Below, in pieces: positions 51,989-61,891 of a stretch of DNA of 64,000 nt; position 1 is the first letter of the stretch, and each line of letters starts with the position of its first letter. The DNA comes from Caulobacter endophyticus (GTDB lineage Bacteria > Pseudomonadota > Alphaproteobacteria > Caulobacterales > Caulobacteraceae): contig NZ_JARQWV010000001.1 of assembly GCF_029543245.1 (NCBI RefSeq), positions 186,001 to 250,000 on the forward strand, read 5' to 3'. A program made the position numbers and the translations under genes. Under the pieces are notes generated by a model, which saw only the letters and a program-made list of their open reading frames with translations, did no database searches and had not been told where the DNA came from.

Positions 51989-52007
51989 CGGGCCAAAGCT
52001 TGGCCCG
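51989..52007. promoter_or_regulatory. Dyad between araC-type gene and iron-uptake operon
   Basis: CGGGCCAA-AGC-TTGGCCCG, perfect 8-bp arms around a 3-nt centre, with two further matching positions outside one mismatch. It lies about 50 bp before the DUF3649 gene in a divergent promoter region. It is a likely operator for the AraC-type regulator or another repressor. I did not see a convincing Fur box here. Confidence 0.4.
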
Positions 52008-52057
52008 TTCATTGCGACTGCCTCTCAATACCGATAGGCGCCTCCGAAAGCAAAATC

Positions 52058-52381
52058 ATGGCTTTCGGGATCTACAGCGTGAACGCGACGGGCGTCAGGC
52101 AGACGCAAAAAGGCAATTGGCAGGGCGTCCGCGACGTGATCGCCCGCATTCTCCTGGCGGCCGTTGGCGGCTACGCCGTCATGGCCGCCTGCACCGTGCT
52201 GCTGGCGCGAGTGCTGCCCGGACAGGCCCTCGACCGCACGCTGTGGGCCACCATCCTGTCGTTCGCGATCTATGCAGGCCTGGTGGTCTGGACCTTCGCC
52301 GCACGCAGCGCCCTGCGCGCCGGAGCCGTTCTGCTGGCGATCGGCGCCGTCGCCGGCCTTTGCGCCTGGTGGGCGGCATGA
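52058..52381 (+). CDS. DUF3649-like small membrane protein
   Basis: A 107-residue protein with three hydrophobic segments (ILLAAVGGYAVMAACTVLLA, LWATILSFAIYAGLVVWTFA, AGAVLLAIGAVAGLCAWWA). This size and the position directly before a PepSY gene match DUF3649 proteins of iron-uptake operons. The stop overlaps the next start (ATGA). The ribosome site is weak, so the start may be a few codons off. Confidence 0.8.
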   Translation: MAFGIYSVNATGVRQTQKGNWQGVRDVIARILLAAVGGYAVMAACTVLLARVLPGQALDRTLWATILSFAIYAGLVVWTFAARSALRAGAVLLAIGAVAGLCAWWAA

Positions 52382-54003
52382 GCGGCAAGATCCCCAAGGC
52401 TCTGGGCTTTCGCCAGTCGCAGGCCGGCCTGCACACCTGGACCGGCCTGCTGGTCGGCTGGATTCTCTACCTGATCTTCCTCAACGGCGCGGTCAGCTAC
52501 TGGCGCGAGGAGATCACCCGCTGGGCCCAGCCCGAGATCGGGGTGACCCGCGACGTCGAGACCGTGGCGCGTGGGGCGATCGCTCATCTCCAGGCCGTGG
52601 CTCCGAAGGCGACCACCTGGTCGATCAGCCTGCCCGACGAGCGCGCCGGCGGCGCGACCGCCACCTTCCGCGAAAAAGGCCGGCCGGCGCCGCGCCGGGG
52701 CGTGGACCCCAATGCCGTGACCATCGGCCCGGACGGCCAGGTCGTGACGCCGCGCGACACCGAAGGCGGCGACGCCTTCTATCGGCTGCACTTCGACCTG
52801 CGCTACGTGCCGGTGATCTGGGGCCGCTGGATCGTGGGCTTCTGCACCATGTTCATGCTGGTGGCGATCGTCAGCGGCGTGATCACCCACAAGAAGATCT
52901 TCGCCGACTTCTTCACCTTCCGGCCCGGCAAGGGCCAGCGCAGCTGGCTGGACGGCCACAACGCCCTCGCGGTGCTGGCTTTGCCGTTCCACGCCATGAT
53001 CACCTACACCGGCCTGATCACCCTGATGGTGCTGTACGTGCCCTGGGGCGTGGCGGCCAACTATCCCAGCAAAACCGCCTACTACGCGCAGAGCATCACC
53101 CGGACCAAGCCGGTGAAGCCGTCCGGCGAGGCCGCGCCGCTGGCCGACATCGGGGCGGTGCTGAAGTCGGCGGAGCGGGCCTGGGACGGCGGCCACGCAG
53201 GTCTGATTCGCATCGACGCGCCCAACGACAAGGCCGCGCGCATCATCGTCACCCGCCGGGCCAGCGACACCCTGGTGGACGGCCGCTGGGAGATCGTCTT
53301 TGACGGCGTCACCGGCCAGATCCGCTCGCAGGTCGCGCCGACCTCCAGCGGCATGATCGCCAGGGGCGGCATGGTCGGGCTGCACGCCGGCCGCTTCGCG
53401 CCGATGACCATGCGCTGGCTGTTCTTCCTGTCGGGCTTGGCCGGCACGGCGATGGTGGCCACGGGCCTGGTACTGTGGATCGCCAAGCGCCGCCAGAAGC
53501 TGGCGGATCCCGCGCGCCCGCACTTCGGCTTCCGCCTGGTCGAGCGACTGAACATCGGTACGATCGCGGGCCTTCCCGCGGCCATGGCCGTCTTCCTGTG
53601 GGCCAACCGGTTGTTGCCCTTGAACCTGGCCGGCCGCGGCGACTGGGAAGTCCACGCCATGTTCATCGCCTGGGGCGTGCTCTTGCTGCACGGCTTCGTG
53701 CGACCGCCGCGTCGCGGCTGGATCGAGCAGCTGTCGCTGACCGCCGGGCTGCTGCTGGCCCTGCCCGTCTTCAACATCGCCGCCGCCCAGCATGGGCTCG
53801 TCGCGAGCCTGCGGTCCGGCGACACCGCGATGGCGGTGATGGATCTTACGCTGCTGGCTCTGGGAGCGGCCTTCGCCGCCATGGCGGTCGGCGTCGCCCA
53901 CCACAAACCCGCCCAGCCCAAAGCGAGAAGGGCCAAGACCGCGCCTGTGACGCCAAAGGCTCCGGCAACGCCCGCCCGCAAGGCCGAGGAGGTCGAGGCA
54001 TGA
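52378..54003 (+). CDS. PepSY-associated transmembrane protein (siderophore/iron operon)
   Basis: A 541-residue inner-membrane protein with a first helix near the N-terminus (LHTWTGLLVGWILYLIFLNGAVSYW), a periplasmic PepSY-like domain, WGRWIVGFCTMFMLVAIVSGVITHKKIFADFFTFRPGKGQRSWLDGHN, a second PepSY-like part (IDAPNDKAARIIVTRRASDTLVDGRWEIVFDGVTGQI), and several C-terminal helices with HAGRFAPMTMRWLFFLSG. Conserved His residues in helices are typical of this family, which is thought to reduce or help release iron from siderophores. The tail is rich in Lys, Ala and Pro. It overlaps both neighbours by 4 nt. Confidence 0.9.
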   Translation: MSGKIPKALGFRQSQAGLHTWTGLLVGWILYLIFLNGAVSYWREEITRWAQPEIGVTRDVETVARGAIAHLQAVAPKATTWSISLPDERAGGATATFREKGRPAPRRGVDPNAVTIGPDGQVVTPRDTEGGDAFYRLHFDLRYVPVIWGRWIVGFCTMFMLVAIVSGVITHKKIFADFFTFRPGKGQRSWLDGHNALAVLALPFHAMITYTGLITLMVLYVPWGVAANYPSKTAYYAQSITRTKPVKPSGEAAPLADIGAVLKSAERAWDGGHAGLIRIDAPNDKAARIIVTRRASDTLVDGRWEIVFDGVTGQIRSQVAPTSSGMIARGGMVGLHAGRFAPMTMRWLFFLSGLAGTAMVATGLVLWIAKRRQKLADPARPHFGFRLVERLNIGTIAGLPAAMAVFLWANRLLPLNLAGRGDWEVHAMFIAWGVLLLHGFVRPPRRGWIEQLSLTAGLLLALPVFNIAAAQHGLVASLRSGDTAMAVMDLTLLALGAAFAAMAVGVAHHKPAQPKARRAKTAPVTPKAPATPARKAEEVEA

Positions 54004-54275
54004 CCCTGGCGGCCCTTCTGCTCTGTCTCGCCGGCTTTTTCGCCCTCTCGCTGGCCATGCCGCGCCATCACGCGGCCCTGATCGGCGGCCCGCCGCCGCC
54101 CCGGCGACGCCTCCTCCTCAAGCTCGCTGGTTGGCTGTGCCTGGCGCTGGGCCTCGTCGCCTCGCTGCTGGCCTGGGGCCTAGCCTGGGGCGTCGTAGGC
54201 TGGCTTGGCCTGCTGACCGCCGCCGCAGCGCCGGTGCTGCTGGCCCAGACCTGGTGGCCGCGCGCCAGGCCCTGA
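54000..54275 (+). CDS. DUF3325-like small membrane protein
   Basis: A 91-residue protein with hydrophobic segments (LAALLLCLAGFFALSLAM, LAGWLCLALGLVASLLAWGLAWGVVGWLGLL) and the phrase MPRHHAALIG, as in DUF3325 proteins that end DUF3649-PepSY-DUF3325 operons. Start by ATGA overlap with the PepSY gene. Its function is unknown beyond the association with iron uptake. Confidence 0.8.
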   Translation: MTLAALLLCLAGFFALSLAMPRHHAALIGGPPPPRRRLLLKLAGWLCLALGLVASLLAWGLAWGVVGWLGLLTAAAAPVLLAQTWWPRARP

Positions 54276-54332
54276 CGTCGGCTCCCAGCCGGCTTTTCAC
54301 CGCATCGTTCGAAGACCCAAAGGAAGACCCCC

Positions 54333-56549
54333 GTGTCCGCTAACAACCGCCCTGCCCGTCGCGCGCCCCTGCTCGCCGGCGCCGCCGTCCTCGCCCTGGC
54401 CTCCGTCGCCCACGCGGAAGACATCGCCGTCCAGGAGGACAACACCGTCGACGCCGTGCTGGTGACCGGCCGCACCGAGGGCTACCAGGTCAAGGGCACC
54501 AACACCGCCACCAAACTGCCGCTGAGCCTGCGCGAGACCCCGCAGTCGCTGACCGTCTTCACCCGCCAGCGGATCGAGGACTTCAACCTGATCACCGTAG
54601 CCGAGGTCTTCGCCCAGACCCCGGGCGTCAACGTCCAGCAGTACGATTCCAACCGCGTGCTGTTCAACGCGCGCGGCTTTGCGATCACCAATTTCCAGTT
54701 CGACGGCGTGCCGACCCAGTACACCACCGGCGCCGGCGGCAACTCGGTGCTGAGCGACACCTCGATCTACGAGCGCATCGAGGTGGTGCGTGGGGCCACG
54801 GGCCTGGTCACCGGCGCGGGCGATCCGTCGGCGACGATCAACATGGTGCGCAAGCGCCCGACCGATGACTTCCGCGCCTCGACCAGCCTGTCGGCCGGCT
54901 CGTGGGACTACCGCCGCGGCGAGCTCGACGTGTCGGGCCCGCTGCTGAAGAGCGGCAAGGTGCGCGGCCGGCTGGTCGGCGCCTATACCGACCGCGAGTC
55001 CTACGTGCGCTTCCAGCACGACACCTCGCCCAGCCTGTATGGCGTGGTCGAGGCCGACCTGACCGACAACACCCGTCTGCGGGTGGGCGCCGACTACCTG
55101 CGCACCGACTCCAAGGGCGGCGCCTGGAGCGCCGCGCCGCTGTTCTTCCGCGACGGCACGCGGGCCGAGTTCCCGCGCTCGTACAGCGCCGGCGCCAAGT
55201 GGAACCGCTGGGAGCGCGACAGCCGCAACCTGTTCGCCGTGCTCGAGCACGAGTTCGGCGCAGGCTGGGTCGGACGCCTGGCCTACAACAACCGCTCGAC
55301 CGACACCGAAAGCCTGCTGCTGGCCGGCTCCAACAGCACCGGCTTCGCCGACCGCACGACGGGCCTGGGCCTGACCATCTCCGACACCTACTCGGTCAGT
55401 GAGACCCGCGAGGAGTCGGTCGACGCCTACGCCTCGGGTCCGTTCGAGCTGTTCGGCCGCAAGCATGAGCTCGTTCTGGGCGGCAACTTCTTCGAGCGGG
55501 ACCTGGCCACCATCAACGCCGGCATCACCAGCCGCCCCTACAGCCTGACGGCCTTCCCCAGCATCTATAGCTGGGATGGCGAGATCGGCCGCCCGGTCAC
55601 CTACACCACCGGCAAGCCGCGCAGCATCGTCTCGACCAGCGAGGCGGGCCTCTACGCCGCCGTGCGCCTGAACCCGACCGACCGCCTGAAGGTGATCGCC
55701 GGCGCCCGCGTCAGCGATTGGAGCACGCGCACGCAGAACTACAGCACCACGACCGGCGCTCGCACGACGACCACCGGCCGCTATTCGCAGGACCGCGTGT
55801 CGCCCTATGTCGGCGTGCTCTACGACCTGTCCAGCAACCTGACGGCCTTCTTCAGCTACGCCGACGTGTTCCAGCCGCAGAACGTGTTCGACGCCAACTT
55901 CAAGCAGCTGGATCCCAAGGTCGGCGGCAACTACGAGGCCGGCGTGAAGGCCGAGTTCTTCGACAAGCGCCTCTACGCCTCGGTGAACGGCTTCTACATG
56001 CAGCAGGACAACGTGGCCGAGCTGGACCCGACCGTGCCGGCCAACTCGCTGCCGGACGGCTCGTCGGCCTATCGCGCGGTGAACGGGGTCGAGACCCGCG
56101 GCGGCGAGATCGAGGTCTCCGGCTCGATCACTCCGAACTGGAGCGTCACCGGCGGCTACACCTACACCCACAACGAGAACGCCGCGGGCGTGCGGGTCTT
56201 CACCGTCAATCCGCTGCACATGGTCAAGCTGAACTCGACCTACAGGCTGGGCAAGTGGACGGTCGGCGGCGGCGTCAGCTGGCAGACGCAGGTCTATCAG
56301 AACATGAACGCCCCAACCGGCGCCTTTACCTCAACCGGCGCCCCGGTCCTGGCCGCGACGCGGGTGACCCAGGACGGCTACGTCCTGGCCGACGCCTTGG
56401 TGCGCTACGCCTTCACCCCGAAGGTCAGCGTCGGCGTCAACATCACCAACCTGTTCGACGAGAAGTACTATCGCAACGTCGGCTACTTCAACGGCGGCTA
56501 CTGGGGCGAACCGCGCCGGGTGCTGTTCAACGTACGCGCCCGCTACTGA
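54333..56549 (+). CDS. TonB-dependent siderophore receptor
   Basis: A 738-residue outer-membrane receptor of the FhuE/FpvA type. The signal peptide ends SVAHAED. A TonB-box-like segment (NTVDAVLVTG) is followed by the plug (LSLRETPQSLTVFTRQRIEDFN, VLFNARGFAITNFQFDGVP, YERIEVVRGATGLVTGAGDPSATINMVRKRP) and a 22-strand-type barrel ending VNITNLFDEKYYRNVGYFNGGYWGEPRRVLFNVRARY. There is no N-terminal STN domain, so it does not signal through FecR itself. The GTG start has AAGGAAGA at proper spacing. It follows the DUF3325 gene by 57 bp and belongs to the same uptake unit. Confidence 0.95.
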   Translation: MSANNRPARRAPLLAGAAVLALASVAHAEDIAVQEDNTVDAVLVTGRTEGYQVKGTNTATKLPLSLRETPQSLTVFTRQRIEDFNLITVAEVFAQTPGVNVQQYDSNRVLFNARGFAITNFQFDGVPTQYTTGAGGNSVLSDTSIYERIEVVRGATGLVTGAGDPSATINMVRKRPTDDFRASTSLSAGSWDYRRGELDVSGPLLKSGKVRGRLVGAYTDRESYVRFQHDTSPSLYGVVEADLTDNTRLRVGADYLRTDSKGGAWSAAPLFFRDGTRAEFPRSYSAGAKWNRWERDSRNLFAVLEHEFGAGWVGRLAYNNRSTDTESLLLAGSNSTGFADRTTGLGLTISDTYSVSETREESVDAYASGPFELFGRKHELVLGGNFFERDLATINAGITSRPYSLTAFPSIYSWDGEIGRPVTYTTGKPRSIVSTSEAGLYAAVRLNPTDRLKVIAGARVSDWSTRTQNYSTTTGARTTTTGRYSQDRVSPYVGVLYDLSSNLTAFFSYADVFQPQNVFDANFKQLDPKVGGNYEAGVKAEFFDKRLYASVNGFYMQQDNVAELDPTVPANSLPDGSSAYRAVNGVETRGGEIEVSGSITPNWSVTGGYTYTHNENAAGVRVFTVNPLHMVKLNSTYRLGKWTVGGGVSWQTQVYQNMNAPTGAFTSTGAPVLAATRVTQDGYVLADALVRYAFTPKVSVGVNITNLFDEKYYRNVGYFNGGYWGEPRRVLFNVRARY

Positions 56550-56616
56550 TCGGGACCACGCCGATCAAGGGTGTCGAGACCTCGTGACGCCCCGCCTCCT
56601 CCAGGCCTCAAGAAAA

Positions 56617-56640
56617 AGGCGAGCGCTATTGCGCTCGCCT
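56617..56640 (-). terminator. Rho-independent terminator for the SDR gene
   Basis: A perfect 10-bp stem AGGCGAGCGC / GCGCTCGCCT with a 4-nt loop. On the minus strand it is followed by TTTTT, so it ends transcription from the short-chain dehydrogenase gene (stop at 56696). It lies 67 bp past the TonB receptor stop and may also slow plus-strand transcription. Confidence 0.75.
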
Positions 56641-56695
56641 CCTCGGGGCGAGGCGCGTTCGGCTCCAGCGCCGCCGGCCTGACGAACATCCGCCC

Positions 56696-57538
56696 TCAGC
56701 GCGCTTCGACCTCCGGAAAGTCGGTGCTGATCGTCAGAGCCTCCCAAATATCGATCTCCGCCTCGACCGCCGCGAGCTTGGCGCGAACTCGCCGCAGGGC
56801 GTCTGAGCCGAGCAGCAGGTTCAGTGGCGGATCGGGTGCATCGACGATCCTCAGCAAGGCCCGGGCCGCACGATCCGGATCGCCCTGCTGCTGGCCCGCC
56901 ATCGATGCGAAGGCATGGCTGGCCTTGCCGACCGTGCCGCCATAGCCCTCGGCGCGCGTCTCGCTCAGGCGGATCGAGTGGGCCGACAGGAAATCCGTTC
57001 GGAAGGCGCCGGGCGCGACGGCTGTCACCTTTACGCCCAGCGGCGCAACTTCCTGATGCAGCGAGGCTGTCAGGCCCTCAAGCGCATATTTGGCCGCCGC
57101 GTATAGCGCCGAAGCGGCGCCTGGCGCGCGGCCGGCGATCGAGGTGATGTTCAGAATCCGCGCCTCGCCTTGCGCCCGCAGCCTGGGCAGAGCCGCCCGG
57201 ATGACCTTGAACGGGCCGAAGACATCGGTGGCGAACAGGCGCTCGGCCTCTGCGTCCGTGGCGTCCTCAAGCGCGCCCAGCAGGCCGTATCCGGCATTGT
57301 TGACCACCACATCCAGCCGTCCGCCCGCCAGGCGAAAAGCCTCGTCCACGACGGCGGTGATCGCCGCGCCGTCGGTGACGTCGAGCGTCAGGACGTGCAA
57401 CCTTCCCGCCTCGCCCCTGACCGGAGGCGCGCCCGAACGGACTGTACCGACCACGGTATCGCCTCGCGCCAGCGCAGCCTTGGCCAGCGCCAGCCCCAGG
57501 CCCCGCGAAATCCCAGTGATGAACCAATGTTTCGTCAT
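56696..57538 (-). CDS. Short-chain dehydrogenase/reductase
   Basis: A 280-residue classical SDR. Cofactor motif TGISRGLG at residues 8-15, NNAG at 80-83, catalytic Ser133 and the YxxxK pair Tyr146/Lys150. Absence of an acidic residue after the second strand and an Arg at 34 (VRSG) lean towards NADP(H). The substrate is unknown. It diverges from a LysR gene across a gap with an inverted repeat, so it is the probable LysR target. Confidence 0.94.
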   Translation of the reverse strand: MTKHWFITGISRGLGLALAKAALARGDTVVGTVRSGAPPVRGEAGRLHVLTLDVTDGAAITAVVDEAFRLAGGRLDVVVNNAGYGLLGALEDATDAEAERLFATDVFGPFKVIRAALPRLRAQGEARILNITSIAGRAPGAASALYAAAKYALEGLTASLHQEVAPLGVKVTAVAPGAFRTDFLSAHSIRLSETRAEGYGGTVGKASHAFASMAGQQQGDPDRAARALLRIVDAPDPPLNLLLGSDALRRVRAKLAAVEAEIDIWEALTISTDFPEVEAR

Positions 57539-57583
57539 CGCACGCTCCTTGTGAGGTGCGCCTTGTGCGCCCGTCGCGCCGAC

Positions 57584-57616
57584 TACAAAATACGCAGCAA
57601 ACTGCGAGACTTTGTA
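57584..57616. promoter_or_regulatory. LysR-type operator between SDR and lysR genes
   Basis: Nested inverted repeats TACAAA (57584-57589) / TTTGTA (57611-57616) and CGCAG (57593-57597) / CTGCG (57602-57606), centred near 57600. They sit in the 92-bp gap of a divergent LysR-target pair, the usual place for the regulator's binding site. Confidence 0.5.
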
Positions 57617-57630
57617 AGACGCACTAAATA

Positions 57631-58557
57631 ATGGCCCTAACTGACCCCATGCTCAGCGGCGGCGACTTCGCCCACCTGCGCGCCTTCGTCGCCGTAGGCC
57701 AGGCCCTGAGCTTCACCCGCGCCGCCGAGGCCCTGGGCGTGACGCCTTCGGCGCTAAGCCAAGTCGTGCGGACCTTCGAGGATCGGATCGGCGTTCGGCT
57801 GCTGAACCGCACCACCCGCAGCGTCTCTCTGACCGAGGCCGGCGAAAACCTGCTGCGCCGCGTCGCGCCGGCCGTGGCCGAACTCAGCCAGGCCGTCGGT
57901 CAGGCTCGCCTCTACCAGGAGCGTCCGTCCGGCGCCGTTCGGGTCCACACCTTTCGTTCGGCCGCCGAGCTATACATCCAGCCGATCCTGCCAGCCTTCC
58001 GACGCGCCTATCCCAGCGTGGTGCTGGACGTCACCGTCGACGACGAAGTGGTCGACACCGTCGCGGCCGGCTACGACGCGGCCATCCGCCTCGGCGAGGT
58101 GATCGAGCGCGACATGGTCGCCGTGCCGCTGGAGCCGCCGGTGCGGCAAATCCCGGTCGCCGCCCCCAGCTACATCGCCGAGCGCGGCACGCCCGCCCAT
58201 CCGCGCGACCTCCTGGGCCATGACTGCATCCGCTGGCGCTGGCCGGGCCGCGCTCAGCCCTATCGCTGGGAGTTCTACGAGGACGGCGCCTGGTTCGAGG
58301 TCGAGGTCGCCGGCCCGCTGATCGTGAACAGCAAGGACATGGCGCTGCAGGCGGCCATCGACGGTGTCGGCATCGCCTTCTCCGTCGAACGCACTGCCCG
58401 ACAGGCCATCGCCGACGGCCGGCTCGTCGCGATGTTGGAGGCGTGGTGCGAACCCTTCCAAGGCCATCACCTGTGCTTCCCGCAGCAACGCCAGATGAAC
58501 CCAGCCCTGCGCGCCTTCATCGACACGGTGCGCGAAGGCGCTTCGACCGCCTGCTGA
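57631..58557 (+). CDS. LysR-family transcriptional regulator
   Basis: A 308-residue regulator. The N-terminal winged HTH is clear (FAHLRAFVAVGQALSFTRAAEALGVTPSALSQVVRTFEDRIGVRLLNRTTRSVSLTEAGE), followed by the substrate-binding domain (SGAVRVHTFRSAAELYIQPILPAFRRAYPSVVLDV to AALQAAIDGVGIAFS, with small variation). It belongs to the LysR group often found beside reductases. It probably controls the divergent SDR gene and itself. Confidence 0.94.
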   Translation: MALTDPMLSGGDFAHLRAFVAVGQALSFTRAAEALGVTPSALSQVVRTFEDRIGVRLLNRTTRSVSLTEAGENLLRRVAPAVAELSQAVGQARLYQERPSGAVRVHTFRSAAELYIQPILPAFRRAYPSVVLDVTVDDEVVDTVAAGYDAAIRLGEVIERDMVAVPLEPPVRQIPVAAPSYIAERGTPAHPRDLLGHDCIRWRWPGRAQPYRWEFYEDGAWFEVEVAGPLIVNSKDMALQAAIDGVGIAFSVERTARQAIADGRLVAMLEAWCEPFQGHHLCFPQQRQMNPALRAFIDTVREGASTAC

Positions 58558-58624
58558 TCTGCGCCAGGAGCCGACCTTGGGCCATCTCAGCAAGCGCGCC
58601 ACTCAGCACTGCGTCGAAGTTGCG

Positions 58625-59758
58625 CTAGCTTGACCTCTCCACCCGTTCATCGATCCACTTGAGGATCATGTCTGCGATCTGCAGGCTGTTCCTGTCCTGC
58701 ATCAGCATGTGACTGTTCCCGCGGATGCCGCGTTCGGCGGTGCTGACGAGATCGACCTTGCCTCCAGCGGCCGCGATGCGAGCCGCATAGGTCCGGCAGC
58801 CGTCGAGCCGATTTTGCCACGTCATCGCGCCCAGCCCCGTGGGAGCCCCGAGGTTGTCGCCGAACACCATCAGCGTAGGGATCTTCGCCAGCTTGGCGAT
58901 CTGGTCGTCGGTGTAGCTGGCCCGGCAGGCGCCCGGTTCGAGGGCGACGATGGCGGCGACGCCTTTGGGATTGATCAGCGCCGCATCCATGGGAAACGGG
59001 CCAGATTGGGAGTGGCTGATCAGGACCGCGCCCTCGAGCTCGCCGGCCAGGTCGGACAGCGCCTTGAGGGTCGGGTTGGGCTGCGGCACCTGCGAGGTCA
59101 GATCCGGAATGGCCTGCTTGGAGAGTTCACCGACGGCTTCCACCGGGAACTGCTCTCCCGGAAAAGCTTCGCCGAAACTCGGCCCGAAGCGGAAGTTGGT
59201 CCAGACCCCGACCCGATCGCCGAAGCGAAAAGCCCCCTGCCCGATCGCCGCCGGCGCGCCGGGCGCGGTCAGCGTGACCGACCCGGTCGGGGCGGTGCTG
59301 GCGCCCGACAGCCTGTTGTTGATGGCCGCCTGGTTGAAGCCCGAGCGCGCCCGGCCGACCTGGTCGACGACATAGGTGGGGTGGGATTTGCGGACGAAGT
59401 ACTCAAACCACCCCATGCGCCCATCGGGCGTAGTGTCGTAGCTCTTTCCACTCAGGCCCGCGCCGTGGATCATCACCACCGGGATCTTGGCCTTACCGAC
59501 GGGGACCATGTATTCGACATACATCTGGTCGACGGTGACGCTGTCGTCCGGACCCAGCAGGATCTCTCCGGCCTTTTGCTCGACAGACCGGCCGCCTACG
59601 TAGAAGCTCCCGCGATCCTTCAGGACGAGCGGTGTCGCCGGCGCCTGGATGGATTTCAGCGTCTGCGCCGATACTGTTCCCGCAGGGACAATGCCGCTCA
59701 GGACGACGCCGAGCGCCACCGCGCTGGCGCGCGACGACAGGTTTGCAGCCAGACGCAT
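58625..59758 (-). CDS. Secreted alpha/beta hydrolase
   Basis: A 377-residue exported hydrolase. The signal peptide ends near TVSAQ. The oxyanion-hole region is VVMIHGAGLSGKSYDTTPDGRMGWFEYF, and the nucleophile elbow is SHSQSG with Ser250 the likely nucleophile. A late HxxxxQD-type segment (GNSHMLMQD) gives the catalytic His. It resembles periplasmic esterases annotated as alpha/beta fold hydrolases; the natural substrate is unknown. A strong AGGGAG ribosome site precedes the ATG. It lies downstream of, and on the same strand as, a LysR gene. Confidence 0.9.
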   Translation of the reverse strand: MRLAANLSSRASAVALGVVLSGIVPAGTVSAQTLKSIQAPATPLVLKDRGSFYVGGRSVEQKAGEILLGPDDSVTVDQMYVEYMVPVGKAKIPVVMIHGAGLSGKSYDTTPDGRMGWFEYFVRKSHPTYVVDQVGRARSGFNQAAINNRLSGASTAPTGSVTLTAPGAPAAIGQGAFRFGDRVGVWTNFRFGPSFGEAFPGEQFPVEAVGELSKQAIPDLTSQVPQPNPTLKALSDLAGELEGAVLISHSQSGPFPMDAALINPKGVAAIVALEPGACRASYTDDQIAKLAKIPTLMVFGDNLGAPTGLGAMTWQNRLDGCRTYAARIAAAGGKVDLVSTAERGIRGNSHMLMQDRNSLQIADMILKWIDERVERSS

Positions 59759-59788
59759 GACGAAACTCCCTTTGTAATTTGGGAGAGG

Positions 59789-59814
59789 TTATCGCGGCGT
59801 CATATTCGCGATTA
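59789..59814. promoter_or_regulatory. Imperfect inverted repeat upstream of the hydrolase gene
   Basis: TTATCGCG (59789-59796) and CGCGATTA (59807-59814) form a near-perfect inverted pair in the 106-bp gap before the hydrolase gene. The GCGATTA half also occurs in the dyad at 60785-60805, which suggests that the LysR protein encoded between them acts at both. Confidence 0.35.
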
Positions 59815-59864
59815 GCCTGCGGAAAGGATTTGCTCCTTTTAGAGCTGCTTACAAATGACCCGAG

Positions 59865-60758
59865 CTACCGGTCCCTGAACCGCAGGGCGTCCAGGAGCAG
59901 CGAAAAAGCCGGCGAGGCGTGACGGCGGCTGGGATAGTAGAGGTGATAGCCAGAGAACGGCAGGCACCAATCCTCCAGCACCCTGACGAGATCCCCCGAC
60001 GCAATGCAGGGCGCAGCAACGTCCTCGGGCATGTAGGCCAAGCCCAGCCCTTGCAGGGCGGAGTCCAGGCGCTGGCGGATGGTGTTGAACGTCAGCTGCC
60101 CGTCGACCCGCACCTTGACCTCGCGGCCGTCCTTCTCGAACTCCCACGGAAACAGGCCGCCATAGGTGGGCAGGCGCATGTTGATGCAATTGTGGTCGGT
60201 CAGGTCCTGCGGGGTCAGCGGCCTCGGGCGCTTGGCGAAGTAGGTCGGCGAGCCCACCACGGCCATCCGCATTTCGGGACCGATGCGCAGGGCGATCATG
60301 TCCTTGGCGACCTGCTCGCCCAGGCGCACGCCCGCATCGAACCCCTCCGACACGATGTCGACCAGACCGTAGTCGACAACGATCTCGACGCGGATATCAG
60401 GATAGTTCGGCAGGAGCCTGGCCAGACCGGGCTGAAGGACCGAGCGCGCGGCATGCTCGCCGGCCGTGATGCGGATCGTTCCGGCGGGCCGCTCCCGCAT
60501 GTCGGCGAGCGCGGCCAGCGCCTGCTCAATCTCCTCGAGGCGCGGGGCCACGGTCTGCAACAGCCGATCGCCCGCCTCCGTCGGGGCGACACTCCGGGTC
60601 GTTCGCGTAAGCAGGCGGACACCTAGCCGTCCCTCCAGGCCCTTGATGGTCTGGCTGAGCGCCGAAGCCGAGACCCCGAGCTTGGCGCCGGCGCGCGTGA
60701 AGCTGCGCTCCTTGGCCACGGCGGCGAAGGCGGCCAGTTCATCAAAACCCTGAGCCAT
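59865..60758 (-). CDS. LysR-family transcriptional regulator
   Basis: A 297-residue regulator with the HTH in ELAAFAAVAKERSFTRAGAKLGVSASALSQTIKGLEGRLGVRLLTRTTRSVAPTEAGDRLL and an effector domain (RPAGTIRITAGEHAARSVLQPGLARLLPNYPDIRVEIVVDYGLVDIVSEGFDAGVRLGEQV). It is related to the LysR at 57631-58557, with the same TRTTRSV/TEAG block. It diverges from the aldo/keto reductase gene and precedes the hydrolase gene. Confidence 0.94.
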   Translation of the reverse strand: MAQGFDELAAFAAVAKERSFTRAGAKLGVSASALSQTIKGLEGRLGVRLLTRTTRSVAPTEAGDRLLQTVAPRLEEIEQALAALADMRERPAGTIRITAGEHAARSVLQPGLARLLPNYPDIRVEIVVDYGLVDIVSEGFDAGVRLGEQVAKDMIALRIGPEMRMAVVGSPTYFAKRPRPLTPQDLTDHNCINMRLPTYGGLFPWEFEKDGREVKVRVDGQLTFNTIRQRLDSALQGLGLAYMPEDVAAPCIASGDLVRVLEDWCLPFSGYHLYYPSRRHASPAFSLLLDALRFRDR

Positions 60759-60784
60759 TCTTTAGCCCCACTAAAAGCGACATG

Positions 60785-61871
<1,087 letters not shown>

Positions 61872-61891
61872 AGGTGGACAGGATCAAAGCC

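Noticed and set aside
54276-54332. Fur box before the TonB receptor gene
   Set aside because: No recognisable GATAAT-type repeats in this gap or in 51998-52057; I could not support one by eye.
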